Assembly: GCA_045809745.1 (NCBI GenBank)
Contig: JBJMXE010000126.1
Location: 1 to 9,503 of the forward strand
Direction: 5' to 3'
DNA: 9,503 nucleotides
Source of the DNA: DATFCK01 sp045809745
Lineage (GTDB): Bacteria; Verrucomicrobiota; Verrucomicrobiia; Chthoniobacterales; UBA10450
Shown here: piece by piece, positions 1 to 6,307 of the stretch
Layout of the letters: every line of letters begins with the position of its first letter
Position numbering within the stretch: position 1 is the stretch's first letter
Translations under genes and position numbers: made by a program
The notes under the pieces: generated by a model
The model's input: only the letters and a program-made list of their open reading frames with translations
Told to the model about the DNA's origin: nothing
The model's database searches: none

Positions 1-2
1 TG

Positions 3-881
3 GGAACGGCTGGGACCGAAGCTTACGAAGGCCCGACGGATGTCAGATGGAAGTGGTGGAACGATATGAAGAAGGCTGATCCCAATTTCGAGTGGAAAGT
101 GCCGATCGCCTTCTATGGGCGTGTAGTTGACGAGAACGGCCGAACGGTATCGGATGCCACGGTTCGTTATGGTTGGAATGATGTAGCTGGAAGTCACGAA
201 CAGCACACGGCGACGAATGGAGCTGGGGTTTTCGCGATTGATGGCCTCAGAGGAAAGATCCTGTCCGTAGATGTTTCCAAACCGGGGTATCATTCATCTC
301 GTTCCGATCGCCACTCTTTCGAGTTCGCCGCTTTCTTTGAGCCCGATTACTACAAGGCTGATGCTCAGCGTCCGATTACGTTCCACCTCACGCGTAAGTT
401 ATCGCCCCAGCCATTGGTCGCCCGGCACATATCACAAGCGGTGGCTTATGACGAAGCAACGTATTATGAGATCGCTACCGGGAAGTTGCTCCGGCAACCG
501 CCAGATAGCCCGAGTTTGAAATTTATGTTCCATCGCGCGCCTACCCAGTCAGGCGAACCATACAATTGGAACATGAGCGTCGAAGGTATGATGACTTCTC
601 TGCAGACAATGCATGATGAATTCGGTCAAACTGCCCCAGAAACCGGTTACGAATCGTCCTGGCACCATTCTTCTAACCTCGCGGAACGCTCTGATCGTAC
701 GTTGCAGGCGAAGTTGTACTTTCGAACTGCGGATCGTCGGTATGGCCGAATCGACGTCTCCTTGGCTAATCCGAATGTGCGGGAGCTCGGAGTGCGGCTT
801 ACATTGACGTCGTTCTTAAATTCGACAGAGGGTAATCGTAATCTGGAGTACGACCAAAGCATCGTTACGAGAATGAATTAG
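3..881 (+). CDS. Carboxypeptidase-regulatory-like domain protein (5' end outside window)
   Basis: The first ATG is at 66, but the frame is open to the left edge and the codons before it encode protein-like sequence (ending DVRWKWWND), so the true start probably lies upstream and this is the C-terminal 292 residues. Residues about 15-85 after the ATG (IAFYGRVVDENGRTVSDATV, a GVFAIDGLRGK turn, then VSKPGY) match the carboxypeptidase regulatory-like (CarboxypepD_reg) beta-sandwich, a fold common in exported proteins. The rest has no domain I can name; near the end it has AKLYFRTADRRYGRIDVS and a GNRNLEYD tail, which I recall from uncharacterised Verrucomicrobia and Planctomycetes proteins. No catalytic residues are evident and function is unknown. 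It ends in two adjacent in-frame stops, TAG TGA, and converges on the minus-strand gene at 1016-1555. The gene and its partial state are secure; the family placement is moderately so. Confidence 0.8.
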   Translation, partial: GTAGTEAYEGPTDVRWKWWNDMKKADPNFEWKVPIAFYGRVVDENGRTVSDATVRYGWNDVAGSHEQHTATNGAGVFAIDGLRGKILSVDVSKPGYHSSRSDRHSFEFAAFFEPDYYKADAQRPITFHLTRKLSPQPLVARHISQAVAYDEATYYEIATGKLLRQPPDSPSLKFMFHRAPTQSGEPYNWNMSVEGMMTSLQTMHDEFGQTAPETGYESSWHHSSNLAERSDRTLQAKLYFRTADRRYGRIDVSLANPNVRELGVRLTLTSFLNSTEGNRNLEYDQSIVTRMN

Positions 882-884
882 TGA

Positions 885-953
885 CGGGTGAGCAACCTTC
901 TCCGGAATCTCGAGTTCGATCCGACGAAGCAGATTCAGCTTGGCAAGAAGTAA
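885..953 (+). pseudogene. Relic C-terminus of a paralogue of the preceding gene
   Basis: Directly after the TAG TGA that ends the preceding gene, the same frame stays open for 22 codons and encodes RVSNLLRNLEFDPTKQIQLG followed by KK and TAA at 951-953. The RNLEFD core repeats the tail of the preceding protein (RNLEYD, about 13 residues before its stop). No start codon, ribosome binding site or upstream body is present. The simplest reading is the leftover 3' end of a deleted tandem paralogue; alternatively it is the ancestral 3' end displaced by gene conversion or duplication. The short length keeps confidence moderate. Confidence 0.45.
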
Positions 954-1015
954 GGGGTACGGGCCGCGTCAGTCCGAACTTGGGTGTTGTCAGGTTGGCC
1001 GAGCAGCTGATGCCG
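954..1015. other. Short gap between convergent genes
   Basis: Nothing beyond a weak 6-bp inverted repeat was found: GCAGCT at 1003-1008 and AGCTGC at 1022-1027, which spans the stop codon of the minus-strand gene. It has no adjoining T-run, so a terminator is not supported. Confidence 0.4.
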
Positions 1016-1555
1016 CTATCGAGCTGCGATTCGTGATTGTAACTGCTTAACGCGGTACCAAACGCCGATGGCATAACCGAAGTAATAGCCTGCCACCATC
1101 GCTCCAATGCCTAATGAGGCGGCTGTCCCTGAACCAGCGAGCCAGGATCGTACATTTTCGGAATGCCACCAGACATGCCAGCCGCGCCAAATCCAAAAGA
1201 TAATCCGAGTCGTTAGCGCCAACGGGATCAGAAGAGCGAACCAGCGGTTCGGTTTATAAAACAGTCCTTCGGATGTTCTTTCCCAATGAGTTGCGGCCAA
1301 TCCGAACAGTGACAGCAAACCGCCGGCTGCGACGCCGATCACAGCCGACTTCACCGCGTCTGCGACCCAGATATTCAGGATCGACGCACTGATCAGCAAC
1401 AGCCCGATCGAAACCGCTAATACAAAGACATTCAGTTTCGCCACCCACGGCTTGGCCCGCCGCCGGGCAATGCCTAACCGAAACCGAACGACGAACAATA
1501 CCGGTACCAGCGCGATCAGCAGCAACGGCAGTAGCAGGATGAACACGATCGGCAC
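1016..1555 (-). CDS. Multi-pass membrane protein, DUF1453/CcdC-like
   Basis: A 179-residue integral membrane protein. Hydrophobic segments lie at about residues 2-24 (MPIVFILLLPLLLIALVPVL), 41-63, 68-88, 105-120 and 145-166, separated by basic loops (RFRLGIARRRAKPW), so four or five membrane spans are likely. The middle stretch, with a GLLSLFGLAATHWERTSEGL loop followed by FYKP and a hydrophobic helix, resembles the DUF1453/CcdC group of small membrane proteins of unknown function; I place it there by pattern only. The start is a GTG: an in-frame TAG lies 12 bases upstream, so no longer version is possible, although a second GTG three codons in is an alternative. An AGG triplet 8 bases before the first GTG could serve as a weak ribosome binding site. 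It lies downstream of the propeller gene on the same strand but across a 224-bp repeat-rich gap, so it is probably transcribed separately. Confidence 0.75.
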   Translation of the reverse strand: MPIVFILLLPLLLIALVPVLFVVRFRLGIARRRAKPWVAKLNVFVLAVSIGLLLISASILNIWVADAVKSAVIGVAAGGLLSLFGLAATHWERTSEGLFYKPNRWFALLIPLALTTRIIFWIWRGWHVWWHSENVRSWLAGSGTAASLGIGAMVAGYYFGYAIGVWYRVKQLQSRIAAR

Positions 1556-1611
1556 ACTGCAAACCTATCGTTTCGCCGGCCCCAGGCGAGCGCGTGTCCT
1601 GCGATCTTCGA

Positions 1612-1705
1612 CTGTAGGGGACGCTTGCCTGCCACGCCGGAGCCTGCCTAGTGCGTAGGCTGGGTTGGCATCCCATCCCGTCGGCAACTGCAGCTTTCCC
1701 TACAG
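1612..1705. repeat. 94-bp segment bounded by short inverted repeats
   Basis: CTGTAGGG at 1612-1619 is the exact reverse complement of CCCTACAG at 1698-1705, and the match extends inward to 9 of 10. Inside are two GCCTGCC copies 15 bp apart (1627-1633 and 1642-1648) and a small hairpin, GCCTA-GTGCG-TAGGC (1646-1660). The right boundary motif AGCTTTCCCTACAGC (1692-1706) recurs at 7474-7488 with two mismatches. It could be a small non-autonomous repeat element, but no target-site duplication was identified. Confidence 0.4.
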
Positions 1706-1747
1706 CCGATTCACGATTTAACGGTTCAGCGATTCAACTGCTCAGCT

Positions 1748-1775
1748 GTCACTGGTCACTGGTCACTGGTCACTT
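1748..1775. repeat. Four-copy 7-bp tandem repeat (GTCACTG)
   Basis: GTCACTG is present three times (1748-1754, 1755-1761, 1762-1768), followed by a fourth copy with one change, GTCACTT (1769-1775). It starts 4 bases after the stop codon of the propeller gene. Read on that gene's strand, each copy carries a TGA, and the 7-bp period places TGA in all three frames. Confidence 0.9.
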
Positions 1776-1779
1776 TCCA

Positions 1780-4700
1780 CTAGTCCACAGGCGCATCCGC
1801 CTGGGCGTCACGATCCAGATACCGCGCTACGATTCCAGCTGCGGTCGATGATTCGGGCACGAACGCGATCGGTTGTTGGCCTTTCGCTTTCAATGTGTCG
1901 TTCACCTTCGGCAGATCTTGCGTCGTCACTTGATCGAACTGTTTTACGGCGTCATTGAGTTCGCGCTTCAATGTGTCCGCATACGCGACCTGGTAATCGC
2001 CCGGCTTGCTTTCCGCACTCAGCAGCGCCCCATACAGTTGATCGGTGTGCTCGCGCAAACGTTCTTCACCGGTAATCGCGCCGCCTTCTGTCGTCGCCAC
2101 GATTAACTTGCGGACTGTGTCCACTTTGTTGTCGAAATCAGTCAGCGTCTTGCGGAGCTCGTCGCCTTCGGGTAACCCGGCCATTGTCTTGGCGATGCCG
2201 GCCCGTAACGGCATGATCTTGTCCATCAGCGCACTTTCGTCGTTGAACAACGCGTGCACTTTCATGGCCGCGTCGTACTGCGCTTTGCGATCGGCCGCGG
2301 TGAATTTGGCGCGGCGATCCATCCCAACGGTCAACTTCGTCTCGTAAGATTGCCCATTCTTGGTTAGGCGAATGGTATAATCGCCCGGTAATACCCGCGG
2401 GCCGCGGATACCGGAAAACGCGATCTGCGCAGCCGGCGGCACACGCGGCGGTTTTTCGCGCATGTTCCACGTCACTTTGTTTAGTCCGGGGCGTTTGCTC
2501 GCCGGCAATTCGTCTACTACTCGCCCGGTGGAATCGAGCACTTCAATCTTCAGCTTGCCGAACAGGTGGCGCGACCGCTGGTAGTAAACAATCGACGCCG
2601 CATCAGGCGGATTGTCACCGATGAAAACAGCGTCGCCGTTCGGCCAGCCGCCGTTCCCCTGGATTCGTTGTTGCACCGGTTTCGCCTGAACAAACGCGAC
2701 TTCCTGCGCCATCACCTCCGGAGTGAGCGCGCGCAAGGGCGTGATGTCGTCCACGATCCAAATTCCACGGCCATGCGTGGCCAGAACCAGCTCGTTGTCG
2801 CGCGGTTGAATCGCCAGATCGCGCACCGCCACGTTCGGGAAATGGTTGCCTTTGAATTGGGCCCAGGTCTTTCCGGCATCGACGGAAACCCACAGACCGA
2901 ATTCAGTGCCGAGGAAAAGCAGATCGCGCTTAAGGACGTCTTCCTTAATTACGTGGGCGTAACCCTGCACCCGCGCCGGCGCCTGCGGAGTGAGCAGTGG
3001 CTGCCAGGTTTTGCCGTAATCGGTCGTCCTATAACAATACGGCGCCATGTCGCCGTAGGTGTGCCGATCAAATGTCGCGTACGCCGTTCCCGGATCGTAG
3101 TTGCTGGCTTGGACCCAGCTGACCCACGAGTTCTTCGGCAGATCCGGAACGTTGGCGACGACGTTCGTCCACGTCTTGGCCCCATCCCGCGTCAACTGCA
3201 GGTTCCCGTCATCGGTACCGGCCCAGATCACGTTTTTGTCCTTGGGCGATTCGCTGATGGAATAAATCGTGGTGTGCATTTCCGCGGCCGAGTTATCGAC
3301 GGTGACGCCACCGGATTGTTCCTGCTTCTGCTTCTCGGGATCGTTCGTCGTCAGGTCCGGAGAAATGCGGTCCCAATGCTGCCCGTGATCTCGTGACCGG
3401 AACAAAAACTGGGCGCCGATGTAGATCGTGCCTTTCTCGTTAGGCGAAATCGCCATCGGTGTGTTCCAGTTGAAGCGCAGCTTTTCCTTGTAGTTCGGCG
3501 TTGGTTGAATGCTGCGACCCTCGTGCGTCTTGCGATTCACGCGGCCCACGATTCCCCCCTGGTACTCGGCGTAGATGTAATCGGGATCGGCCGGATCCGG
3601 GAAAGTGAAAAAGCCGTCGCCGTTCCAGACGTTTTCCCACTGCGCGTTGGTAATACCGCCGGGGTATTGCGACGCGCCAACCCAGCAGCTGTTATCCTGG
3701 AGGCCGCCGTAGACGCGATAGGGATCTTCGTCGTCCACACTGACATGATAGAACTGCGAGATCGGAAGGTTCTGGCCTTTCCACCATTTGCTGCCGCCGT
3801 TGAACGAGTACCACATCCCGCCATCATCGCCGTTGATTACGGTTTGCGGATTTGTCGGATCAATCCACACATCGTGCACGTCACCGTGCGCGCCTTGGAA
3901 TCCGCCCACAGTAGCGAAGCTCTTTCCGGCGTCTTCGCTCACAATCAGCGCGCCGTCAGTTTTGAATAGACGATCCGGATTCTTCGGATCGACGATCAGG
4001 TTGGCGAAATAAAACGGACGCCACACCATCCACGTGCTCTTATCGCGCCGGTCCCAGCTAGCGCCGCCGTCATCGGAAACGAACAGCGCGCTATCTGTGC
4101 TCTCGACGAAACAGTAAACCCGTTTCGCGTTTGACGGTGCGTAGGCAACCGCAAGCCGCCCGTACGGTTTCTTCGGGAAACCCTTGCTGTTTTCCGGAGT
4201 CACTTCGCTCCAGGTCGCGCCGCCGTCAGCCGAACGGAACAAGCCGCTGCCCGAGGGAGCAGTCGGGCCTTCTCCGCCGGAACGAAATGTCCAGCCTTTG
4301 CGGCGGAAATCCCACATGCCGGCAAGCAGCACATTCGGATTGGCCGGGTCCATGGCGATGGTTGAGCAACCGGTCGATAAATTTGCACCTTTGAGAACCT
4401 GATTCCAGGTCTTGCCGCCATCGGTTGTTTTATAGAGACCGCGGTCTGGCGAATCGCTCCACAACGCTCCGGGCACGGCCGCATAAACCGTTTCACTGTT
4501 CTGCGGACTAACTAAAATTTTAGCGACGCGCTCCGCTGTCGGCAGGCCGGCCTGCGTCCACGTTTCGCCAGCGTCGGTGGAGCGGTAAATGCCGTTGCCG
4601 ATGGAGACGCTGTTGCGCGTCCACGACTCACCGCTGCCGACCCAGACGTTTTGCGAATTCTTCGGATCCAATGCGATCGCTCCGATCGACTGCACCGGTT

Positions 4701-5022
4701 GTTCATCGAACACCGGCCGGAAAGTGGTGCCGAAATCTTCCGACTTCCAAATGCCCCCACTCGCGGCGGCGACAAAGATGGTTGTCTTACCGTTAGGCTC
4801 ATGGTTGGCGGCAATGGCCGATACGCGGCCACTCATTGTGGCGGAGCCGATGTTTCGGGCGCCTAGCCCGGAGATGGTTGTGGAAGTAAATGCGGGCTGA
4901 TCTGCGGCAAAGGTTAGGCCAGCGAAGGTGAATAAAACGGCGAGACTGGAAAGCAGGGTCGGCATTGTATGACTGATTTTAATAAATTGCGGTCGGCGTG
5001 ATCGGTGTTGGCGGCTGTTCAT
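1780..5022 (-). CDS. Secreted Asp-box beta-propeller protein (sortilin/VPS10-like repeats)
   Basis: A 1080-residue exported protein. A basic N-terminus (SRRPQFIK) precedes a hydrophobic stretch (LLSSLAVLFTFAGLTFAA, about 23-40), giving a signal peptide. Ten Asp-box turns of the S/T-x-D-x-G-x-T/S-W type follow near residues 94, 148, 199, 264, 316, 362, 543, 611, 666 and 713 (for example STDAGETW, TTDGGKTW, SVDAGKTW), plus a degenerate one at about 406. These mark one or two beta-propellers of the BNR/sortilin class. Residues about 796-898 look like a FlgD-type Ig domain (KLKIEVLDSTGRVV, then LPGDYTIRL), and about 900-1060 is charged and helical. Such proteins are often labelled glycosyl hydrolase, but no catalytic residues can be assigned. 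The first ATG is preferred: TAAGG lies 8 bases before it, overlapping the stop of the upstream gene, and it supplies the positive n-region that the alternative ATG (codon 20, 4965) lacks. Probably co-transcribed with the LolA-like gene about 10 bp upstream. Confidence 0.9.
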   Translation of the reverse strand: MNSRQHRSRRPQFIKISHTMPTLLSSLAVLFTFAGLTFAADQPAFTSTTISGLGARNIGSATMSGRVSAIAANHEPNGKTTIFVAAASGGIWKSEDFGTTFRPVFDEQPVQSIGAIALDPKNSQNVWVGSGESWTRNSVSIGNGIYRSTDAGETWTQAGLPTAERVAKILVSPQNSETVYAAVPGALWSDSPDRGLYKTTDGGKTWNQVLKGANLSTGCSTIAMDPANPNVLLAGMWDFRRKGWTFRSGGEGPTAPSGSGLFRSADGGATWSEVTPENSKGFPKKPYGRLAVAYAPSNAKRVYCFVESTDSALFVSDDGGASWDRRDKSTWMVWRPFYFANLIVDPKNPDRLFKTDGALIVSEDAGKSFATVGGFQGAHGDVHDVWIDPTNPQTVINGDDGGMWYSFNGGSKWWKGQNLPISQFYHVSVDDEDPYRVYGGLQDNSCWVGASQYPGGITNAQWENVWNGDGFFTFPDPADPDYIYAEYQGGIVGRVNRKTHEGRSIQPTPNYKEKLRFNWNTPMAISPNEKGTIYIGAQFLFRSRDHGQHWDRISPDLTTNDPEKQKQEQSGGVTVDNSAAEMHTTIYSISESPKDKNVIWAGTDDGNLQLTRDGAKTWTNVVANVPDLPKNSWVSWVQASNYDPGTAYATFDRHTYGDMAPYCYRTTDYGKTWQPLLTPQAPARVQGYAHVIKEDVLKRDLLFLGTEFGLWVSVDAGKTWAQFKGNHFPNVAVRDLAIQPRDNELVLATHGRGIWIVDDITPLRALTPEVMAQEVAFVQAKPVQQRIQGNGGWPNGDAVFIGDNPPDAASIVYYQRSRHLFGKLKIEVLDSTGRVVDELPASKRPGLNKVTWNMREKPPRVPPAAQIAFSGIRGPRVLPGDYTIRLTKNGQSYETKLTVGMDRRAKFTAADRKAQYDAAMKVHALFNDESALMDKIMPLRAGIAKTMAGLPEGDELRKTLTDFDNKVDTVRKLIVATTEGGAITGEERLREHTDQLYGALLSAESKPGDYQVAYADTLKRELNDAVKQFDQVTTQDLPKVNDTLKAKGQQPIAFVPESSTAAGIVARYLDRDAQADAPVD

Positions 5023-5032
5023 CTGGAAAACC

Positions 5033-5797
5033 TTATTTCGAAGGAGCAGCTGGGAAGTGGAACATGGCGTCGTCGAGCGGAACGTTCCCGTCCACTTTAT
5101 CCAGGATGAGCTTTTGTTTGTCCGGATCGCCTTTGCGGCCGGATTCGGCGGAGAAGGGGAGGAATACCCCGTTCACCTTTTCGTAGTCGCTGAGGTCGGT
5201 CTCCACTTCCACGCGTGCGCCGTGTTCGACTCGTTGGGTCAGCATTCGAATCTCAAGAAAATGATCGGGATCGAGATAAACAAAAGTCACGTCGCCATTC
5301 TTGCGCGTCACTTTGAGTTTATGCGCCTCGGTGCCGTCCACATCCTCGGTGCCGAGATACTCGACTGTGTTTCCCTTTTCTTTCCAATCGACGAGCGGTC
5401 CATCGAATTCCGAGTCCTCCACCAGCCCTTTCACATCGTCGGCAGACATTTTTTCCGGATCTTTGCGGCCCTGGAACGGCGAGATCTTCCAGCCTTCCTT
5501 GCCATCGAACGCATTCACCGCCGTCATGCCCTGGAGCGAAACTTCGCCGCGGATCGAATCCGGCCGTTTGCGCACTTCAGTATAGCCGAACGCGATCTGT
5601 CCCTGGTTGACCAGCATTTTACCGGTCATCTTCAGCGAATGCAGGGCTTTCACCGCATCGGCCCCGCCTTTTGCTTCGATATTTTTGGCGATCAACTGAT
5701 CGGCGGTCGCTTTTTGGAGTGTGATTTCCTGGGCGCGGGAGATCGATGCGCTGAGCGCAACCGTCGCGATAATGAGGATATTTCGAATGTGCTTCAT
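5033..5797 (-). CDS. Secreted LolA/LolB-fold-like protein (lipoprotein-sorting type)
   Basis: A 254-residue exported protein from the chosen ATG. MKHIRNILIIATVALSASIS is a classical signal peptide, with cleavage probably after SRA (before QE). The mature N-terminus, LIAKNIEAKGGADAVKALHS then LKMTGKM, is the usual opening of proteins annotated as outer membrane lipoprotein-sorting protein (LolA/LolB-like half-barrel). VDGTEAHKLKVTRKNGDVTF with YLDPDHFLEIRM is a typical central beta-hairpin region of that family. There is no lipobox cysteine, so it is probably soluble in the periplasm. An ATG 36 bases upstream (5833) would put non-signal-like residues before the signal peptide and is disfavoured. 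No clear Shine-Dalgarno precedes the chosen ATG. It is the first gene of a two-gene unit with the propeller gene. Whether it carries lipoproteins or another hydrophobic ligand cannot be told from sequence. Confidence 0.85.
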   Translation of the reverse strand: MKHIRNILIIATVALSASISRAQEITLQKATADQLIAKNIEAKGGADAVKALHSLKMTGKMLVNQGQIAFGYTEVRKRPDSIRGEVSLQGMTAVNAFDGKEGWKISPFQGRKDPEKMSADDVKGLVEDSEFDGPLVDWKEKGNTVEYLGTEDVDGTEAHKLKVTRKNGDVTFVYLDPDHFLEIRMLTQRVEHGARVEVETDLSDYEKVNGVFLPFSAESGRKGDPDKQKLILDKVDGNVPLDDAMFHFPAAPSK

Positions 5798-5963
5798 GTG
5801 AGGTGGGTTGGTTAGGCAATCGAACAGCGGCACAGAACCGTAATTCGAACCTTTTTCTTTACTTTAGCTGTTCAATTTCTGCTTGATCGACAGGAGCTGA
5901 GCTGAGTTTGGGAGACGAACAATCAATCACTCGGAACGCAAGACAATGAGAGGAGACGCAATG

Positions 5964-5996
5964 TTTGAGGTTTGAACGTTTGAATGTTTGATTTGA
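5964..5996. repeat. TTTGA short array
   Basis: Five copies of TTTGA start at 5964, 5971, 5979, 5987 and 5992, the middle ones at 8-bp spacing (TTTGAACG, TTTGAATG, TTTGATTT). A related GTTTG/TTTGA cluster is found at 6198-6214. It resembles the oligo-repeat filler common in gene gaps of soil Verrucomicrobia; no function is visible. Confidence 0.7.
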
Positions 5997-6138
5997 AAAA
6001 GCGAATCCGTGCTTCGTCGCTTTTGAAATCAGCAGGCGAAAGAAGAGCACTATTGCAATGCGCATGCCACCGGTTATGGCAAAGCGACAAGCATCTTAAC
6101 ATCAACGATTTACGTGCATGACCAACCTCGAGATATCT

Positions 6139-6172
6139 GAACGCCCGGCTCGAATACGGGACGCTGCCGTTC
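6139..6172. repeat. Bulged inverted repeat (possible hairpin)
   Basis: GAACGCCCG (6139-6147) can pair with CGGG (6157-6160) and CGTTC (6168-6172), giving nine base pairs with a 9-nt loop and a 7-nt bulge on the 3' side. An 8-bp palindrome, AGATATCT, lies just before it (6131-6138). No T-run follows on either strand, so it is not called a terminator. Confidence 0.35.
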
Positions 6173-6258
6173 CAATCATGGGACAACGGCGGAGGATGTT
6201 TGTTTGATGTTTGATGGAAGGCGATGTGCCGTTCAACTCGTTGCCTGCCACTTTCCGC

Positions 6259-6288
6259 TTTAACGGTTCAACGTTTGAACTGATCACT
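6259..6288. repeat. Repeat module downstream of the transpeptidase gene
   Basis: TTTAACGGTTCAACG (6259-6273) matches 1717-1731 at 14 of 15 positions. It overlaps a perfect inverted repeat, GTTCAA-CGT-TTGAAC (6266-6280), and runs into ACTGATCACT (6279-6288), which differs by one base from the ACTGGTCACT unit at 1751-1760. The module starts 19 bases beyond the transpeptidase stop. Confidence 0.6.
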
Positions 6289-6307
6289 CGTAACCAACCT
6301 CCCCGGA

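Larger units (their letters stand above)
1556..1779. other. Repeat-rich spacer between two minus-strand genes
   Basis: No credible coding sequence. It holds an inverted-repeat-bounded segment (1612-1705), a 15-nt TTTAACGGTTCAGCG motif (1717-1731) that recurs almost exactly at 6259-6273, and a 7-bp tandem repeat (1748-1775). The promoter of the 1016-1555 gene must lie here or further upstream, but no convincing -35/-10 pair was found. Confidence 0.6.
5798..6307. other. 510-bp non-coding spacer
   Basis: Short open frames occur (for example on the minus strand at 5859-6065 and 5923-6186), but they run through repeats, overlap each other and resemble no family, so none is called. The spacer holds a TTTGA array (5964-5996), a bulged hairpin (6139-6172), a GTTTG cluster (6198-6214) and an inverted repeat just after the transpeptidase stop (6266-6280). 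The promoter of the LolA-like/propeller unit should lie near the left end. TTGAAC on the minus strand (about 5868-5873) could be a -35 box, but no matching -10 box is evident. Confidence 0.6.

Noticed and set aside
882..953. Programmed stop-codon readthrough extending the first protein
   Set aside because: Two consecutive stops (TAG TGA) and a duplicated tail motif fit a decayed paralogue better than readthrough.
1003..1027. Inverted repeat between the convergent genes as a transcription terminator
   Set aside because: Only six base pairs with a 13-nt loop, no T-run on either strand, and it overlaps a stop codon.
1254..1676. 140-codon minus-strand open frame overlapping the membrane protein gene
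   Set aside because: It is a low-complexity, Arg-rich translation running through the repeat spacer; the overlapping frame gives a coherent multi-pass membrane protein.
1748..1775. Possible CRISPR-like or direct-repeat array
   Set aside because: The units are 7 bp with no spacers between them; this is a simple tandem repeat.
2566..3396. 276-codon plus-strand open frame inside the propeller gene
   Set aside because: It is antisense to the Asp-box repeats, Arg/Val-rich with no domain, and a by-product of codon bias on the real strand.
1780..5022. Calling the propeller protein an active glycoside hydrolase or sialidase
   Set aside because: Asp boxes are structural turns; no sialidase arginine triad or other catalytic set could be identified by eye.
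5057..5815. 252-codon plus-strand open frame antisense to the LolA-like gene
   Set aside because: It lies opposite a gene with a clear signal peptide and family motifs; its translation is rich in His, Phe and Arg and resembles no family, as expected for the mirror frame of a GC-rich gene.
5859..6065. 68-codon minus-strand open frame in the large spacer
   Set aside because: It runs straight through the TTTGA array and resembles no family; an accidental frame is the better explanation.
6118..6207. 29-codon plus-strand frame starting at 6118 (MTNLEISERPARIRDAAVPI)
   Set aside because: It is very short, has no ribosome binding site and no family I can name, and it overlaps the hairpin and repeat words.
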